A stretch of 64,000 nt of DNA from Blastococcus sp. CT_GayMR16 (GCF_004570875.1 NZ_SPQK01000020.1:30794-94793), one strand, 5' to 3'; numbered from the stretch's first letter, positions 17,957-27,269 are shown. Translations and numbers: made by a program. Notes: generated from the letters alone by a model not told the origin.

Positions 17957-19273
17957 ATGCCGAAGTCCGGAGAGCCCGTCCCTCCCGCAGCCCGACCGGC
18001 TCCCGCGCTGTTCACCGACCGGTACGAGCTGACGATGGTCGCCGCCGCCCTGGCCGACGGCACGGCCGACCGCGACTGCGTGTTCGAGGTGTTCGCCCGC
18101 CGCCTGCCCCACGGCCGCCGCTACGGCGTCCTCGCCGGCACCGGCCGGCTGCTCGAGGCGCTGCCCCACTTCACGTTCGGGGACGACGAACTGGCCGCGC
18201 TGCGCGAGCAGGGGCTCACCGACCAGCGGCTGCTCGACTGGCTGGCCGACTTCCGGTTCACCGGCGACATCGACGGCTACGCCGAGGGCGACCTTTACTT
18301 TCCCGGCTCCCCCGTGCTGACCGTCCGGGCACCGTTCGCCGAGGGAGTGCTGCTGGAGACCCTGGCTCTCTCGGTGCTCAACCACGACAGCGCGATCGCC
18401 TCGGCCGCGGCGCGCATGGTGGCCGCCGCCTGCGAGCGGCCGTGCATCGAGATGGGGTCGCGACGCACCCATGAGGAGGCCGCGGTCGCCGCCGGCCGCG
18501 CCGCGTACCTGGTGGGGTTCGCGTCCAGCTCCAACCTCGAGGCCGGCCGGCGCTACGGCGTCCCGACCACAGGCACCAGCGCGCACGCGTTCACGCTGCT
18601 GCACGACGACGAGCGTTCCGCGTTCCGGTCGCAGGTCGACACGCTCGGCCCCGGCACGACGCTGCTGGTCGACACCTATGACGTCGACCAGGGCATCCGG
18701 ACGGCGGTGGAGGTGGCCGGCCCGCAGCTCGGTGCCATCCGCCTGGACTCCGGCGACCTGCCGACCCTCGCCACCCACGCCCGCCAGCTGCTGGACTCCC
18801 TGGGAGCCGCGTCGACCCGGATCGTGGTCACCAGCGACCTCGACGAGTACGCCATCGCCGGACTCATGGCCGCGCCCGTTGACCGGTACGGCGTGGGCAC
18901 CTCGCTGGTCACCGGCTCGGGCGCGCCGACGGCCGGCATGGTCTACAAGCTGGTCCAGCGCGACGGCGTCCCGGTGGCGAAGAAGTCGGAGGGCAAGAAC
19001 TCCGTCGGCGGCCGCAAGCACGCCGTCCGCCGGCACGCCTCCGACGGGACGGCGCTGGCCGAGGTGGTCAGCAGCGCACCGATCACCCCCCGGGACGGCG
19101 ACCGCGACCTCGTCGTCCCCCTCGTCCGGGCCGGGGCGACCTGCAGCGACGTGACCCCCGCGGAGGCCATGGCCCAGGCACGGGCGCACCACGAGCAGGT
19201 GCGCGCGGCACTGCCGCCGGAGGCCTGGGCGCTGTCCCGCGGGGAATGCGCGTTGGAGACCGTGACGGCATGA
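17957..19273 (+). CDS. pncB: Nicotinate phosphoribosyltransferase
   Basis: Converts nicotinate and PRPP to nicotinate mononucleotide in NAD salvage. It has 438 residues, full length. Family features: FTDRYELTMVAAAL at the N-terminus, the active-site His in SVLNHDSAIASAAARM, GTSAHAFTLLHDDE, LLVDTYDVDQGIRTAV and IRLDSGDL, and GVGTSLVTGSGAPTAGMVYKLV. It is followed 10 bp later by a nicotinamidase, so the two consecutive steps from nicotinamide to NaMN are encoded together. Divergent from clpS, as in M. tuberculosis (Rv1330c/Rv1331). Confidence 0.97.
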   Translation: MPKSGEPVPPAARPAPALFTDRYELTMVAAALADGTADRDCVFEVFARRLPHGRRYGVLAGTGRLLEALPHFTFGDDELAALREQGLTDQRLLDWLADFRFTGDIDGYAEGDLYFPGSPVLTVRAPFAEGVLLETLALSVLNHDSAIASAAARMVAAACERPCIEMGSRRTHEEAAVAAGRAAYLVGFASSSNLEAGRRYGVPTTGTSAHAFTLLHDDERSAFRSQVDTLGPGTTLLVDTYDVDQGIRTAVEVAGPQLGAIRLDSGDLPTLATHARQLLDSLGAASTRIVVTSDLDEYAIAGLMAAPVDRYGVGTSLVTGSGAPTAGMVYKLVQRDGVPVAKKSEGKNSVGGRKHAVRRHASDGTALAEVVSSAPITPRDGDRDLVVPLVRAGATCSDVTPAEAMAQARAHHEQVRAALPPEAWALSRGECALETVTA

Positions 19274-19283
19274 GGAGGCATCG

Positions 19284-19850
19284 ATGACGCGAGCGCTGAT
19301 CGTGGTCGACGTGCAGAACGACTTCTGCGAGGGCGGCAGCCTGGCCGTGGCCGGCGGCGCCGCGGTGGCCGCTGCGATCTCCGGCCACATCCCGGCGGCC
19401 GGCTACGACCACGTCGTCGCCACCCGGGACCACCACATCGACCCGGGCACGCACTTCGCCGAGCACCCGGATTTCCTGGCGACCTGGCCCGCGCACTGCG
19501 TCGTCGGATCCGGCGGGGTCGAGCTGCACCCCGCGCTGGACCGGGAGCCGCTGGAGGCGATCTTCGACAAGGGCGAGTTCGCGGCCGCCTACTCCGGCTT
19601 CGAGGGCGCTTCCGACGGCGTCGCGCTCGCCGACTGGCTGCGCGAACGAGGCGTGGACGCCGTCGACGTGGTCGGCATCGCGACCGACCACTGTGTGCGC
19701 GCCACGGCGCTGGACGCCGTCGGCAACGGCTTCGCGACCCGGGTCCTGCTCCCGCTCACGGTCGGCGTCGCCGAGGGCACGACGCAGGCGGCACTGGAGC
19801 AGCTCCGGATCGCCGGCGTCGACCTGCAGGGACACGTCAGCCGGGCGTGA
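19284..19850 (+). CDS. pncA: Nicotinamidase
   Basis: Deamidates nicotinamide to nicotinate, the substrate of the upstream PncB. It has 188 residues. The catalytic triad of the cysteine hydrolase family is visible: Asp in VVDVQNDFCEGG, Lys in IFDKGEF, Cys in GIATDHCVRATALDA. Metal ligands are in TRDHHIDPGTHF. GAGGCATCG before the ATG is the ribosome site. Homologues of this gene activate pyrazinamide in mycobacteria. Second gene of the pncB-pncA unit. Confidence 0.96.
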   Translation: MTRALIVVDVQNDFCEGGSLAVAGGAAVAAAISGHIPAAGYDHVVATRDHHIDPGTHFAEHPDFLATWPAHCVVGSGGVELHPALDREPLEAIFDKGEFAAAYSGFEGASDGVALADWLRERGVDAVDVVGIATDHCVRATALDAVGNGFATRVLLPLTVGVAEGTTQAALEQLRIAGVDLQGHVSRA

Positions 19851-19875
19851 GGACACCCGCCGGCCCTGGGTGTGC

Positions 19876-20529
19876 TCAGGCGGCGGCGCGGTGGCTGCCC
19901 AGCAGCCGGCCGTGCTCGAGGGCGTCGCGCTCGGCCGTGGCCTTGAGCTCGGCAGCCAGCTCGGTGAAGCCGTCCAGCATCGGGTTCACACCGACCAGGG
20001 TGAACTCGCGCTCGACCACCCGCAGGTCCAGGTGCCAGCCGTCCTCGAGGATCCGGCGGATCCAGCCAGTGGCGTGGTCCCAGCCCTCGCGCGGCGTGCC
20101 GGCGCTGTAGTTCCCGCCGCGCACCGTGACCAGCACGGCGGGCTTGCCGGCCAACGGCGCGTCGCCGGCGGGGCTCATCCGGGGGTCGGTGAGCACGAGG
20201 TCGACCCACGCCTTGAAGTGCTGGGAGACCCCGAAGTTGTACAGCGGCACCGCGAACAGCAGCGCCTCGGCGTCGATCAGTTCGTCGACCAGGGTGGCGG
20301 CCAGCGCCACGGCCTCCGCCTCCTCCGGAGTGCGCTGCTCGGCGTCCAGCCGGCTGCCCGCCACCGCCGACGCCCAGGCGCCGGCCGGCAGCGGCTCGGT
20401 GCCGATGTGCCGCCGGGTGACCGGGGCGGCCGGGTTCCCGACCCGCCACTCGGCCTCGACGATGTCGGCGATCTCGCGGCTGGCGGATCCCTCGACGCGG
20501 ATGCTGGCGTCCAGACGGAACAGCGACAT
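19876..20529 (-). CDS. FMN-dependent NADH-azoreductase / quinone reductase
   Basis: Flavodoxin-like NAD(P)H dehydrogenase of 217 residues, AzoR/AcpD family, that reduces quinones and azo compounds by two-electron transfer. FMN-binding segments: the N-terminal LDASIRVEGSASREIA and the loop VPLYNFGVSQHFKAWVDLVL, then VTVRGGNYSAGTPREGWDHATGWI. GAGGAGAACG precedes the ATG. It is divergent from an HxlR regulator, a common arrangement in which the regulator senses electrophiles and induces the reductase. Confidence 0.92.
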   Translation of the reverse strand: MSLFRLDASIRVEGSASREIADIVEAEWRVGNPAAPVTRRHIGTEPLPAGAWASAVAGSRLDAEQRTPEEAEAVALAATLVDELIDAEALLFAVPLYNFGVSQHFKAWVDLVLTDPRMSPAGDAPLAGKPAVLVTVRGGNYSAGTPREGWDHATGWIRRILEDGWHLDLRVVEREFTLVGVNPMLDGFTELAAELKATAERDALEHGRLLGSHRAAA

Positions 20530-20540
20530 GACGTTCTCCT

Positions 20541-20605
20541 CACTAGTTCTGGGCTTGCTGCTACGAAAAGGCTAGCACTAGGAATTTCGGAGTGTGGTCT
20601 AGCAT
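20541..20605. promoter_or_regulatory. CTAG-rich operator region between azoreductase and HxlR
   Basis: Four CTAG-centred sites in 65 bp: ACTAGT at 20542-20547, GCTAGCACTAGG at 20571-20582 (two overlapping), and TCTAGCAT near 20598-20605. CACTAG is directly repeated at 20541 and 20576. CTAG is otherwise rare in such GC-rich DNA. TAGCAT at 20600-20605 could be the -10 of a leaderless HxlR mRNA. Candidate HxlR binding sites. Confidence 0.5.
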
Positions 20606-20611
20606 GAAGTC

Positions 20612-20959
20612 GTGACCGAGGACCCGGCGCACAGCGCGCGCGCCTGCGACGGGGCGCTCGTTCGCGTCTTCGACGTCCTGGGGAAGCGCTGGAACGGCGT
20701 CATCATCGGCGTGCTGGTCGACGGGCCGGCGTCGTTCAGCGAACTGCGCCGGGCGGTCCACGGGATCAGTGACTCGGTGCTCTCCGACCGGCTCACGGAG
20801 CTGGCCGCCACCGGGCTGGTCCACCGGACGGTCGCGGAAGGGCCGCCGGTCTCCGTCCGCTACGAGCTGACCGACTCCGGCACCAAGCTCATGCCAGCGC
20901 TGCGCGAACTGTCCCGATGGGCCGCCGACAACCTGGACGCGACCGCGCCGACTGCGTGA
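20612..20959 (+). CDS. HxlR family transcriptional regulator
   Basis: Winged-helix regulator of 115 residues, HxlR type. The conserved core is VFDVLGKRWNGVIIGVLVDGPASFSELRRAVHGISDSVLSDRLTELAATGLVHRTV, with the wing VSVRYELTDSGTKLMPAL. An N-terminal Cys (ARACDGAL) sits where redox- or electrophile-sensing HxlR proteins such as HypR and QorR carry their sensor cysteine. It probably controls the divergent azoreductase and itself through the CTAG sites between them. GTG start at 20612. Confidence 0.92.
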   Translation: MTEDPAHSARACDGALVRVFDVLGKRWNGVIIGVLVDGPASFSELRRAVHGISDSVLSDRLTELAATGLVHRTVAEGPPVSVRYELTDSGTKLMPALRELSRWAADNLDATAPTA

Positions 20960-20971
20960 GCGCCCCTGGCT

Positions 20972-22294
20972 TCAGGTCCCCGCATCCACGACTTCGTCGC
21001 GGGTGAAGCCGAGCACCTGCAGCACCGCATCGAGGTAGGGCTGGTTGAGCGCCGTGTGCGCCTGCTCGCGCACGAAGGGCTTGGCGTTGAACGCGATGCC
21101 CAGGCCCGCGGTGTTCAGCATGTCCAGGTCGTTCGCGCCGTCGCCCACCGCGACGGTCTGCTCCAGCGGGATCCCGTACTGCTCGGCGAACCGGGCCAGG
21201 GCGCGGGCCTTGCCCGGGCGGTCGACGATCTCGCCGACCAGGCCGCCGGTGAGCTTGCCGTCGACGACCTCGAGGGTGTTGGCAGCGGCGAAGTCCAGGC
21301 CGAGCGCCTCGGCCAGCGGATCGGTGATCTGGGTGAACCCGCCGCTGACGATGCCGCAGCGGAACCCCAGCCGCTGCAGGGTGCGGATGAGGGTGCGTGC
21401 CCCGGGCGTCAGGACCAGGGCCTCCCGGACCTCGTCCAGGACCTCCACCGGCAGCCCTTCGAGGACGGCGACGCGCGCCCGCAGCGACTCGGCGAAGTCC
21501 AGCTCGCCGTTCATCGCGGCAGCGGTGATCCGCGCGACCTCGGCGGCACGGCCGGCCCGGGCGGCGAGCTCGTCGATGACCTCCCCGCGCACGAGGGTGG
21601 AGTCGACGTCCAGCACGATCAGCCGCTTGCTCCGGCGGGCCAGCCCGACCTGCTCGACGGCGATGTCGGCACCGGTGGCCGCGGCGACCGACGCCAGCGC
21701 CGTCCGCAGGGCCGTGGCCTCGGCACCGGAGACGGTGAGCTCGAAGCTCGTCACCGGGTAGTCCGACAGCCGCCGGATGGCGTCGATGTTGCCGCCGATC
21801 CCGGCGATCGCGTGGGCGGCGCCGGCGACGGCGTCCGGCGGCACGGGGCGGCCGAGCACGATCACGTGGTGCGGCCGGCCCGCGGGTGCGGCCACGGGCT
21901 CCGGGATCGACGCCGACTCGACCTCGACGGTCATGCCGGTCGCCGCGGCGACCTCTGTCGCCAGGCGCCCCAGGTGGGCCAGGAGCGAGCCCTCGTCGGC
22001 CGGGGCGACGTCGTCCACCGCGAGGGAGCCGACGACCACCCCGAGGACGAGGTGGCCGTGCACGACGACCTGCTCGACGTCCAGGACCTCCACGACCGGG
22101 GCGCCGTCGGCGAGGGCCGAGAACAGCCGCGCCGTCACCCCGGGCCGGTCGATGCCCGAGACGGTCAGCACCGCGCGCGCCGCCGCCGTCGACGGGGCGG
22201 GCGGGAGGCGAGGCGTGGGGTCCAGCGGTGAAAGGACCCCCTTCCCCCCACCCCTCGCACGCTCGGGGTGGGTCCCTGAAGGGGGCCGTTCCAT
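20972..22294 (-). CDS. serB: Phosphoserine phosphatase with N-terminal ACT domains
   Basis: Last step of serine synthesis, dephosphorylating phosphoserine. An ACT-type regulatory region (VLTVSGIDRPGVTARLFSAL, then HHVIVLGRPVPPDAV) precedes the HAD phosphatase: nucleophile motif VLDVDSTLVRGEVIDELA, Ser/Thr in GIVSGGF, Lys in RPGKARALARF, and VGDGANDLDM. The layout matches M. tuberculosis SerB2, whose gene also lies next to ctaD. The only ATG (22294, GGAGG 10 nt upstream) lies at the edge of hairpin repeat copy 3, so the first 20 or so residues (MERPPSGTHPERARGGGKG) are repeat-encoded. A later GTG would cut into the ACT domain. Confidence 0.93.
   Translation of the reverse strand: MERPPSGTHPERARGGGKGVLSPLDPTPRLPPAPSTAAARAVLTVSGIDRPGVTARLFSALADGAPVVEVLDVEQVVVHGHLVLGVVVGSLAVDDVAPADEGSLLAHLGRLATEVAAATGMTVEVESASIPEPVAAPAGRPHHVIVLGRPVPPDAVAGAAHAIAGIGGNIDAIRRLSDYPVTSFELTVSGAEATALRTALASVAAATGADIAVEQVGLARRSKRLIVLDVDSTLVRGEVIDELAARAGRAAEVARITAAAMNGELDFAESLRARVAVLEGLPVEVLDEVREALVLTPGARTLIRTLQRLGFRCGIVSGGFTQITDPLAEALGLDFAAANTLEVVDGKLTGGLVGEIVDRPGKARALARFAEQYGIPLEQTVAVGDGANDLDMLNTAGLGIAFNAKPFVREQAHTALNQPYLDAVLQVLGFTRDEVVDAGT
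22231..22287 (+). repeat. GC-rich hairpin repeat, copy 3, inside the serB 5' end
   Basis: AAAGGACCCCCTTCC ... CTGAAGGGGGCC. The outer stem here is CCCCCTTC/GAAGGGGG, differing from copies 1 and 2 on both arms, so pairing is kept. Interior CACCCCTCGCACGCTCGGGGTGGGT. On the minus strand it is translated as the start of SerB. Confidence 0.85.
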
Positions 22295-22320
22295 GTCGCC
22301 TCGGCCTCCGGTCAAGTGGC

Positions 22321-24072
22321 TCAGAGGGGGTCCGGGTCGTTCGGCCCCTGCCGCTTGCCGGTGCCCTCCAGCAGCTCGCTGGCGTACGGCGCGTGCCGCG
22401 ATCCGGAGTGCGCCTCGGCCTGCAGGCGCTCGAGCATGTGCGGGTAGTGGGCCTCGAACGCGGGACGCTCGGACCGGATCCGCGGGATCTCCACGAAGTT
22501 GTGCCGCGGCGGCGGCGAGGACGTCGCCCACTCCAGCGAGTTCCCGTGACCCCATGGGTCGTCGCGCAGGGCCAGTTGCCCGTACTTCCACGACTTCACC
22601 ACGTTGTAGAGGAACGGGATGGTCGAGGCGCCGAGGACGAACGCGAAGATCGTGGAGATCGTGTTCAGCGTGGTGAAGCCGTCGGTCGACAGGTAGTCGG
22701 CGTAGCGGCGCGGCATGCCCTCGTTGCCCAGCCAGTGCTGGATCAGGAACGTGCCGTGGAAGCCGATGAAGGTCAGCCAGAAGTGCAGCTTGCCGATCTT
22801 CTCGTCCATCATCCGGCCGCACATCTTCGGGAACCAGAAGTAGATGCCCGCGTAGGCGGCGAACACGACGGTGCCGAAGACGACGTAGTGGAAGTGCGCC
22901 ACGACGAAGTAGGTGTCGGAGACGTGCCAGTCCAGCGGGGGGCTGGCCAGCAGCACGCCGGTCAGGCCGCCGAAGAGGAACGTGACCATGAAGCCGATCG
23001 ACCACAGCATCGGCGTCTCGAAGGTCAGCTGACCCCGCCACATGCTGCCGATCCAGTTGAAGAACTTGATGCCGGTGGGGACGGCGATCAGGTAGGTCAG
23101 GAACGCGAAGAACGGCAGCAGCACCGCGCCGGTGGCGTACATGTGGTGGGCCCAGACGGCCAGGGAGAGGGCGCCGATGGCCAGCGTGGCGAAGACCATG
23201 CCCTTGTAGCCGAACAGCGGCTTGCGGCTGAAGACCGGGATGATCTCGGTGATGATGCCGAAGAACGGCAGGGCGATGATGTAGACCTCGGGGTGCCCGA
23301 AGAACCAGAACAGGTGCTGCCACAGCATCGCGCCGCCGTTCTCGCGGCTGTAGATCAGTGCGCCGAGGTTCCGGTCGGCCAGCAGCGCGAGCAGTGCCGC
23401 AGTCAGGATCGGGAAGGCCAGCAGGACCAGCACGCTGGTGACGAGCGTGTTCCAGGTGAAGATCGGCATGCGGAAGAGCGTCATGCCGGGCGCGCGCAGG
23501 CAGACGATCGTGGCGATGAAGTTGACAGCACCGAGGATCGTGCCCAGGCCAGCCACGGCCAGCCCGGCGATCCAGAGGTTCGCGCCGGCACCCGGGGAAT
23601 TGGTGATGTCCGACAACGGCGTGTAGGCCGTCCAGCCGAAGTCCGCGGCACCGCCGGGGGTGAGGAAGCCCAGCATCGCCGTCGTCCCACCGAAGAGGAA
23701 CAGCCAGTAGGAGAAGGCGTTCAGCCGCGGGAACGCGACGTCGGGGGCGCCGATCTGCAGCGGCATGATCAGGTTCGCGAAGGCGAAGAACAGCGGCGTC
23801 GCGAAGAACAGCAGCATGACCGTGCCGTGCATCGTGAACAGCTGGTTGTACTGCTCCGGCGACAGGAACTGCATGCCCGGCCGTGCCAACTCGCCACGCA
23901 TGAGCATGGCCATCAGGCCGCCCACGATGAAGAACGCGAACGACGTGGTCAGGTACATCAGGCCGATGGTCTTGTGGTCGGTCGTCCGCAGCAGGTTGGC
24001 CAGCCGCGACCCCTTCTCCGCCACGTGGACCGGACTCGGCCGACTCACGATGGGCGCCGGTGCAATCGTCAC
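22321..24072 (-). CDS. ctaD: Cytochrome c oxidase subunit I (aa3 type)
   Basis: Catalytic subunit of the terminal oxidase, carrying heme a, heme a3 and CuB. It has 583 residues and 12 membrane helices. Ligand motifs are plain: the heme-a His in [10 protein letters not shown], the CuB/Tyr segment [17 protein letters not shown], two CuB histidines in WAHHMYATG, and the heme His pair in [11 protein letters not shown]. Full K-channel Tyr is present (EVYI). Spacing to serB (27 bp) suggests co-transcription. Other ctaC/E/F or qcr genes are not in the window. Confidence 0.98.
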   Translation of the reverse strand: MTIAPAPIVSRPSPVHVAEKGSRLANLLRTTDHKTIGLMYLTTSFAFFIVGGLMAMLMRGELARPGMQFLSPEQYNQLFTMHGTVMLLFFATPLFFAFANLIMPLQIGAPDVAFPRLNAFSYWLFLFGGTTAMLGFLTPGGAADFGWTAYTPLSDITNSPGAGANLWIAGLAVAGLGTILGAVNFIATIVCLRAPGMTLFRMPIFTWNTLVTSVLVLLAFPILTAALLALLADRNLGALIYSRENGGAMLWQHLFWFFGHPEVYIIALPFFGIITEIIPVFSRKPLFGYKGMVFATLAIGALSLAVWAHHMYATGAVLLPFFAFLTYLIAVPTGIKFFNWIGSMWRGQLTFETPMLWSIGFMVTFLFGGLTGVLLASPPLDWHVSDTYFVVAHFHYVVFGTVVFAAYAGIYFWFPKMCGRMMDEKIGKLHFWLTFIGFHGTFLIQHWLGNEGMPRRYADYLSTDGFTTLNTISTIFAFVLGASTIPFLYNVVKSWKYGQLALRDDPWGHGNSLEWATSSPPPRHNFVEIPRIRSERPAFEAHYPHMLERLQAEAHSGSRHAPYASELLEGTGKRQGPNDPDPL

Positions 24073-24163
24073 GCTCCGGATCGTAGACGGTGCTTTCCCG
24101 GCACTCCGGCGGGACGGTAGAGGCGCGCCGATGACCGCCCCGGACCCGTCCGGCGACGCACCG

Positions 24164-25030
24164 TCAGGTGCTGCGCGTCGACACTGTCCGGTACGTGCTG
24201 ATCCGCACGGAGACGGTCACGTCGAGTGGTTCGGGGAGCGCGTCGAGCGACGTCCTGACGTCGTCCCGCGCCAGGTGCCGGGCGTGCGGGCCCATGCCCA
24301 CCAGTGTCGCGACGGCGGCTCGGTCCAGCCGGAGGCGCTCGCGGTGGACCGCCGTCGTCACCGGTTCCAGGTGCGGCTCCAGGGTCGCCGCGAGCCGGGC
24401 CGCCTTGTGCGGGTCGACCCGCAGCAACCCGAGTGGTCCGACCAGCTCGCCCAGGTGGTCCTCGGCCGGGGTGACGACGACGAGGCGGCCGTCGTCCCCC
24501 AGCACCCGGGCGATCTCCGGCCCGTTGCGTGGCGCGAACACGACCAGCACCCGGTCGACCGCCAGGTCGGCGATCGGGAGCCGCGCCCACGTGTCGGCCA
24601 CCACGGCGACCGCCCGTGGATGGGCGCGTGCAGCACGGCGGGCGGCGTACGGGGAGGAGTCGAGCACCACCCCCGCGGCGGCGGGCAGCAGGTCCAGGAC
24701 GCCGGCGAGGTGGTGGCCGGTGCCGCCGCCGAGATCCAGCAGGCTCGTCGGCGCCGGGCCGTCCGCGACGGCGTCGGCCAGCGCGCCGGTGACACCGGCG
24801 TAGTGACCCGCCGCCAGGAACCCGACGCGGTCGGCGACCATCTCGGCCGAGTCGCCCGAGGGGGGTCGGTGGCCGGGCGGCAGCAGGGTGACGTGGCCCT
24901 GGCGGGCACGGTCGAACCGGTGGCCCGCGGAGCAGCGCAGGCCGGTCGCCTCCACCGACAGTTCTCCGCCGCAGACCGGGCAGGCCAGGATCTCGACCGC
25001 CCGGGGGTCCAGCGGCGGGGCGCTGCTCAC
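24164..25030 (-). CDS. 23S rRNA (guanine) methyltransferase, RlmA type
   Basis: SAM-dependent methyltransferase of 288 residues with an N-terminal zinc finger ([24 protein letters not shown]) that binds the 23S rRNA hairpin, then the Rossmann domain with [11 protein letters not shown]. Also typical are [32 protein letters not shown] and [12 protein letters not shown]. In actinobacteria these enzymes methylate G745 or G748, and RlmA-II/TlrB homologues can confer macrolide resistance. GTG 25030 overlaps the stop of the phosphoesterase gene by 4 nt, so the two are coupled. Confidence 0.9.
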   Translation of the reverse strand: MSSAPPLDPRAVEILACPVCGGELSVEATGLRCSAGHRFDRARQGHVTLLPPGHRPPSGDSAEMVADRVGFLAAGHYAGVTGALADAVADGPAPTSLLDLGGGTGHHLAGVLDLLPAAAGVVLDSSPYAARRAARAHPRAVAVVADTWARLPIADLAVDRVLVVFAPRNGPEIARVLGDDGRLVVVTPAEDHLGELVGPLGLLRVDPHKAARLAATLEPHLEPVTTAVHRERLRLDRAAVATLVGMGPHARHLARDDVRTSLDALPEPLDVTVSVRISTYRTVSTRST

Positions 25031-25536
25031 GTCCGCGGCGGGACGGCGTGGAAGGTGACGTCCCGCAGCTCGCCGTCGGCCGCGACCGCGGTCACGTAGG
25101 TGCCGTGCGGCTGGCGGCGCCGGTCGGTGGGCGACCCCGGGTTGAGCAGCCGCAGACCGCCCGGGGCGGTCGTGTCCCAGGGGATGTGGCTGTGCCCGAA
25201 GACGAGGACGTCGGTGTCGGGGAACCGGGCGGCGCAACGGGTCTCGCGCCCCGTCCTGTCACCCGTCTCGTGTATGACGGCGATGCGGACACCCTCGATC
25301 TCGGCCCGCGCCACCTCGGGCAACCGCTCGCGGAGCGGCCCGTGATCGTTGTTGCCGTAGACCCCGATCAACCGCCGGGAGCGTGCCTCGAACAGGTCCA
25401 GCAGCGCCGCGTCGACCCAGTCACCGGCGTGCACCACGACGTCCGCGACCTCGATCGCCGCCCAGAGGGAATGAGGTAGGTCACGTGCCCGCTGAGGAAC
25501 GTGCGTGTCAGAGGTCAACACCAGCGAAACAGGCAC
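25027..25536 (-). CDS. YfcE/MJ0936-type metallophosphoesterase
   Basis: Calcineurin-like phosphodiesterase of 169 residues. The dinuclear metal motifs are in order: SDTHVP, HAGDWVD, YGNND, the His of VIHETGDRTG, and FGHSHIPW. Activity on bis-pNPP-like diesters is known for the family; the natural substrate is not. It is upstream of and overlaps the rlmA-like gene, and it is divergent from the MFS transporter with an 80 bp gap. Confidence 0.93.
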   Translation of the reverse strand: MPVSLVLTSDTHVPQRARDLPHSLWAAIEVADVVVHAGDWVDAALLDLFEARSRRLIGVYGNNDHGPLRERLPEVARAEIEGVRIAVIHETGDRTGRETRCAARFPDTDVLVFGHSHIPWDTTAPGGLRLLNPGSPTDRRRQPHGTYVTAVAADGELRDVTFHAVPPRT

Positions 25537-25616
25537 GACGACATGGTCGCAGGCGGCTACGTTCTGCCCTCGGCCGATGACCTGCGTCCCATCCGCTCGA
25601 ACACTGAGGACTGCCC

Positions 25617-27164
25617 GTGACCGACCCTGAGCTGTCCCGCGCCTCCCGGCGCGCAGAACTCCGCGACGACGAGCCCTACGAGAAGCGCTGGCTGGCCCTC
25701 GCGGTCATCGCCGTGACCATCCTGCTGGTCATCCTCGACGCCACGATCGTCAACATCGCCCTGCCCGCGGTCTCGACCGACCTGGAGATTTCGGCGGCGA
25801 GCCAGCAGTGGATCGTCACCGCCTACACGCTCACGTTCGGCGGCTTCCTGCTGCTCGGCGGCCGCATCGCCGACTTCTGGGGCCGCAAGCGCACCTACTT
25901 GGTGGGGGCTGCCGGCTTCGCGGTCGCCTCGGCGCTCGGTGGCCTGGCGCAGAACGAGGCCATGCTGTTCGGCGCGCGGGCGCTGCAGGGCGCCTTCGGC
26001 GCACTCCTCGCTCCTGCCTCGCTGGCACTGATCACCGTGCTCTTCACCGACACGAAGGAGCGGGCCAAGGCGTTCGCCGTCTACGGCGCGATCGCGGGCG
26101 GTGGCTCGGCGATAGGCCTGCTGCTGGGCGGCGTGCTGACCGAGTACGCCGACTGGCGCTGGTGCTTCTGGGTGAACCTGCCCGTCGCGATCTTCGCGAT
26201 CGTCGCGGCCATTCCGATCGTGCCGGAGAGCAAGGCACCCGGTGACACGAGCTACGACATCCCCGGTGCCGTTCTGATCACCCTGGGCCTGGCGTCGGTC
26301 GTCTACGGCTTCACGCGGGTCGCCATGGAGTCGCAGGAGAACGCCCAGCCCGGTGGGAGTGGTGCGAGCGGCTGGTCCGAACCGCTGGCGCTGCTGTTCA
26401 TCGGCGCGGGGGTCCTGCTGGTCGCCGCCTTCGTCGTCCTCGAGCTGAAGACCCGAAATCCGCTGCTACCCATGCGGATCGTCCTGGACCGCAACCGCGG
26501 CGGGGCCTACCTGACCTCCACGTTGGTCGGGGCGGGCCTCATCGGCGCGTTCTTCTTCCTCAGCCTCTACTTCCAGCAGGTCCTGCAGTACACCCCGGTC
26601 GCGGCCGGCTTCGCCTCGCTGCCGACGACGCTGGGCGTGCTCCTGTCGGCCGGGGCGGCGAGTGCGCTGGTGCCGAAGGTCGGACCGAAGCCGCTGATGG
26701 TGCTCGGTGGGCTGCTCGCCGCCGCCGGCCTGTTCACGATGTCCTTCCTCAAGGTCGACAGCGGCTTCTGGGAGCTCGCCTTCCCGGGCCAGCTGCTGCT
26801 CGGGCTCGGCCTCGGGTTCACGTTCGTGCCGCTGTCCAACCTCGCGCTCATCGGCGCCGGTGTGCATGACGCCGGTGCGGCCAGCGCGATGCTGAACGCC
26901 ACGCAGCAGGTCGGCGCCTCCATCGGCACCGCGCTGCTGGCGACGCTCTCGGTCGGTGCGATCACGAACTACTTCACCGACGTCGCCGCCTCCGGCGGTG
27001 ACCCGTCCAGCCCCGCGGTCGGGCTCCAGGCCCAGGTCGAGGGCTACACGACGGCCTTCACCTGGGCCGCCGTCCTGCTCGTCATCGGGGCCCTGGTCTC
27101 CGCCTTCCTGATCAAGGCGACCAAGGAGGACCTGCCGGACGAGGCCGCGGTGCACGCGGCCTGA
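25617..27164 (+). CDS. MFS transporter of the DHA2 (14-helix) drug exporter family
   Basis: Proton antiporter of 515 residues with 14 predicted helices. Motif C of drug exporters and the start of helix 1 are clear (LLVILDATIVNIALPAV), as is motif A, GGRIADFWGRKRTYL. Also typical are GARALQGAFGALLAPASLALI and DWRWCFWVNLPVAIFAI. GTG start at 25617 with GAGGA upstream. It has no adjacent regulator gene; the palindromes just downstream (27172-27236) act as a terminator or may bind a regulator. The substrate is unknown. Confidence 0.93.
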   Translation: MTDPELSRASRRAELRDDEPYEKRWLALAVIAVTILLVILDATIVNIALPAVSTDLEISAASQQWIVTAYTLTFGGFLLLGGRIADFWGRKRTYLVGAAGFAVASALGGLAQNEAMLFGARALQGAFGALLAPASLALITVLFTDTKERAKAFAVYGAIAGGGSAIGLLLGGVLTEYADWRWCFWVNLPVAIFAIVAAIPIVPESKAPGDTSYDIPGAVLITLGLASVVYGFTRVAMESQENAQPGGSGASGWSEPLALLFIGAGVLLVAAFVVLELKTRNPLLPMRIVLDRNRGGAYLTSTLVGAGLIGAFFFLSLYFQQVLQYTPVAAGFASLPTTLGVLLSAGAASALVPKVGPKPLMVLGGLLAAAGLFTMSFLKVDSGFWELAFPGQLLLGLGLGFTFVPLSNLALIGAGVHDAGAASAMLNATQQVGASIGTALLATLSVGAITNYFTDVAASGGDPSSPAVGLQAQVEGYTTAFTWAAVLLVIGALVSAFLIKATKEDLPDEAAVHAA

Positions 27165-27171
27165 CGCGTCG

Positions 27172-27200
27172 CCTGATGATCAGGTGACCTGATCATCAGG
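27172..27200. repeat. Perfect 13-bp inverted repeat
   Basis: CCTGATGATCAGG, three bases, then CCTGATCATCAGG: the second arm is the exact reverse complement of the first. It begins 7 bp after the transporter stop codon and shares two bases with the next hairpin. Could be part of a tandem terminator or a protein-binding site. Confidence 0.8.
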
Positions 27201-27236
27201 GGTCCTGGCTCACCGTCGACAGTGAGCCAGGACCCC
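27199..27236. terminator. Strong bidirectional terminator hairpin
   Basis: GGGGTCCTGGCTCAC, an 8 nt loop, and GTGAGCCAGGACCCC form a perfect 15 bp stem between the convergent transporter and ctaG-like genes. The 12-mer GTGAGCCAGGAC is repeated directly 20 bp later (27242-27253). Confidence 0.85.
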
Positions 27237-27269
27237 TTCACGTGAGCCAGGACGAGCGCTCGGCCCGCG

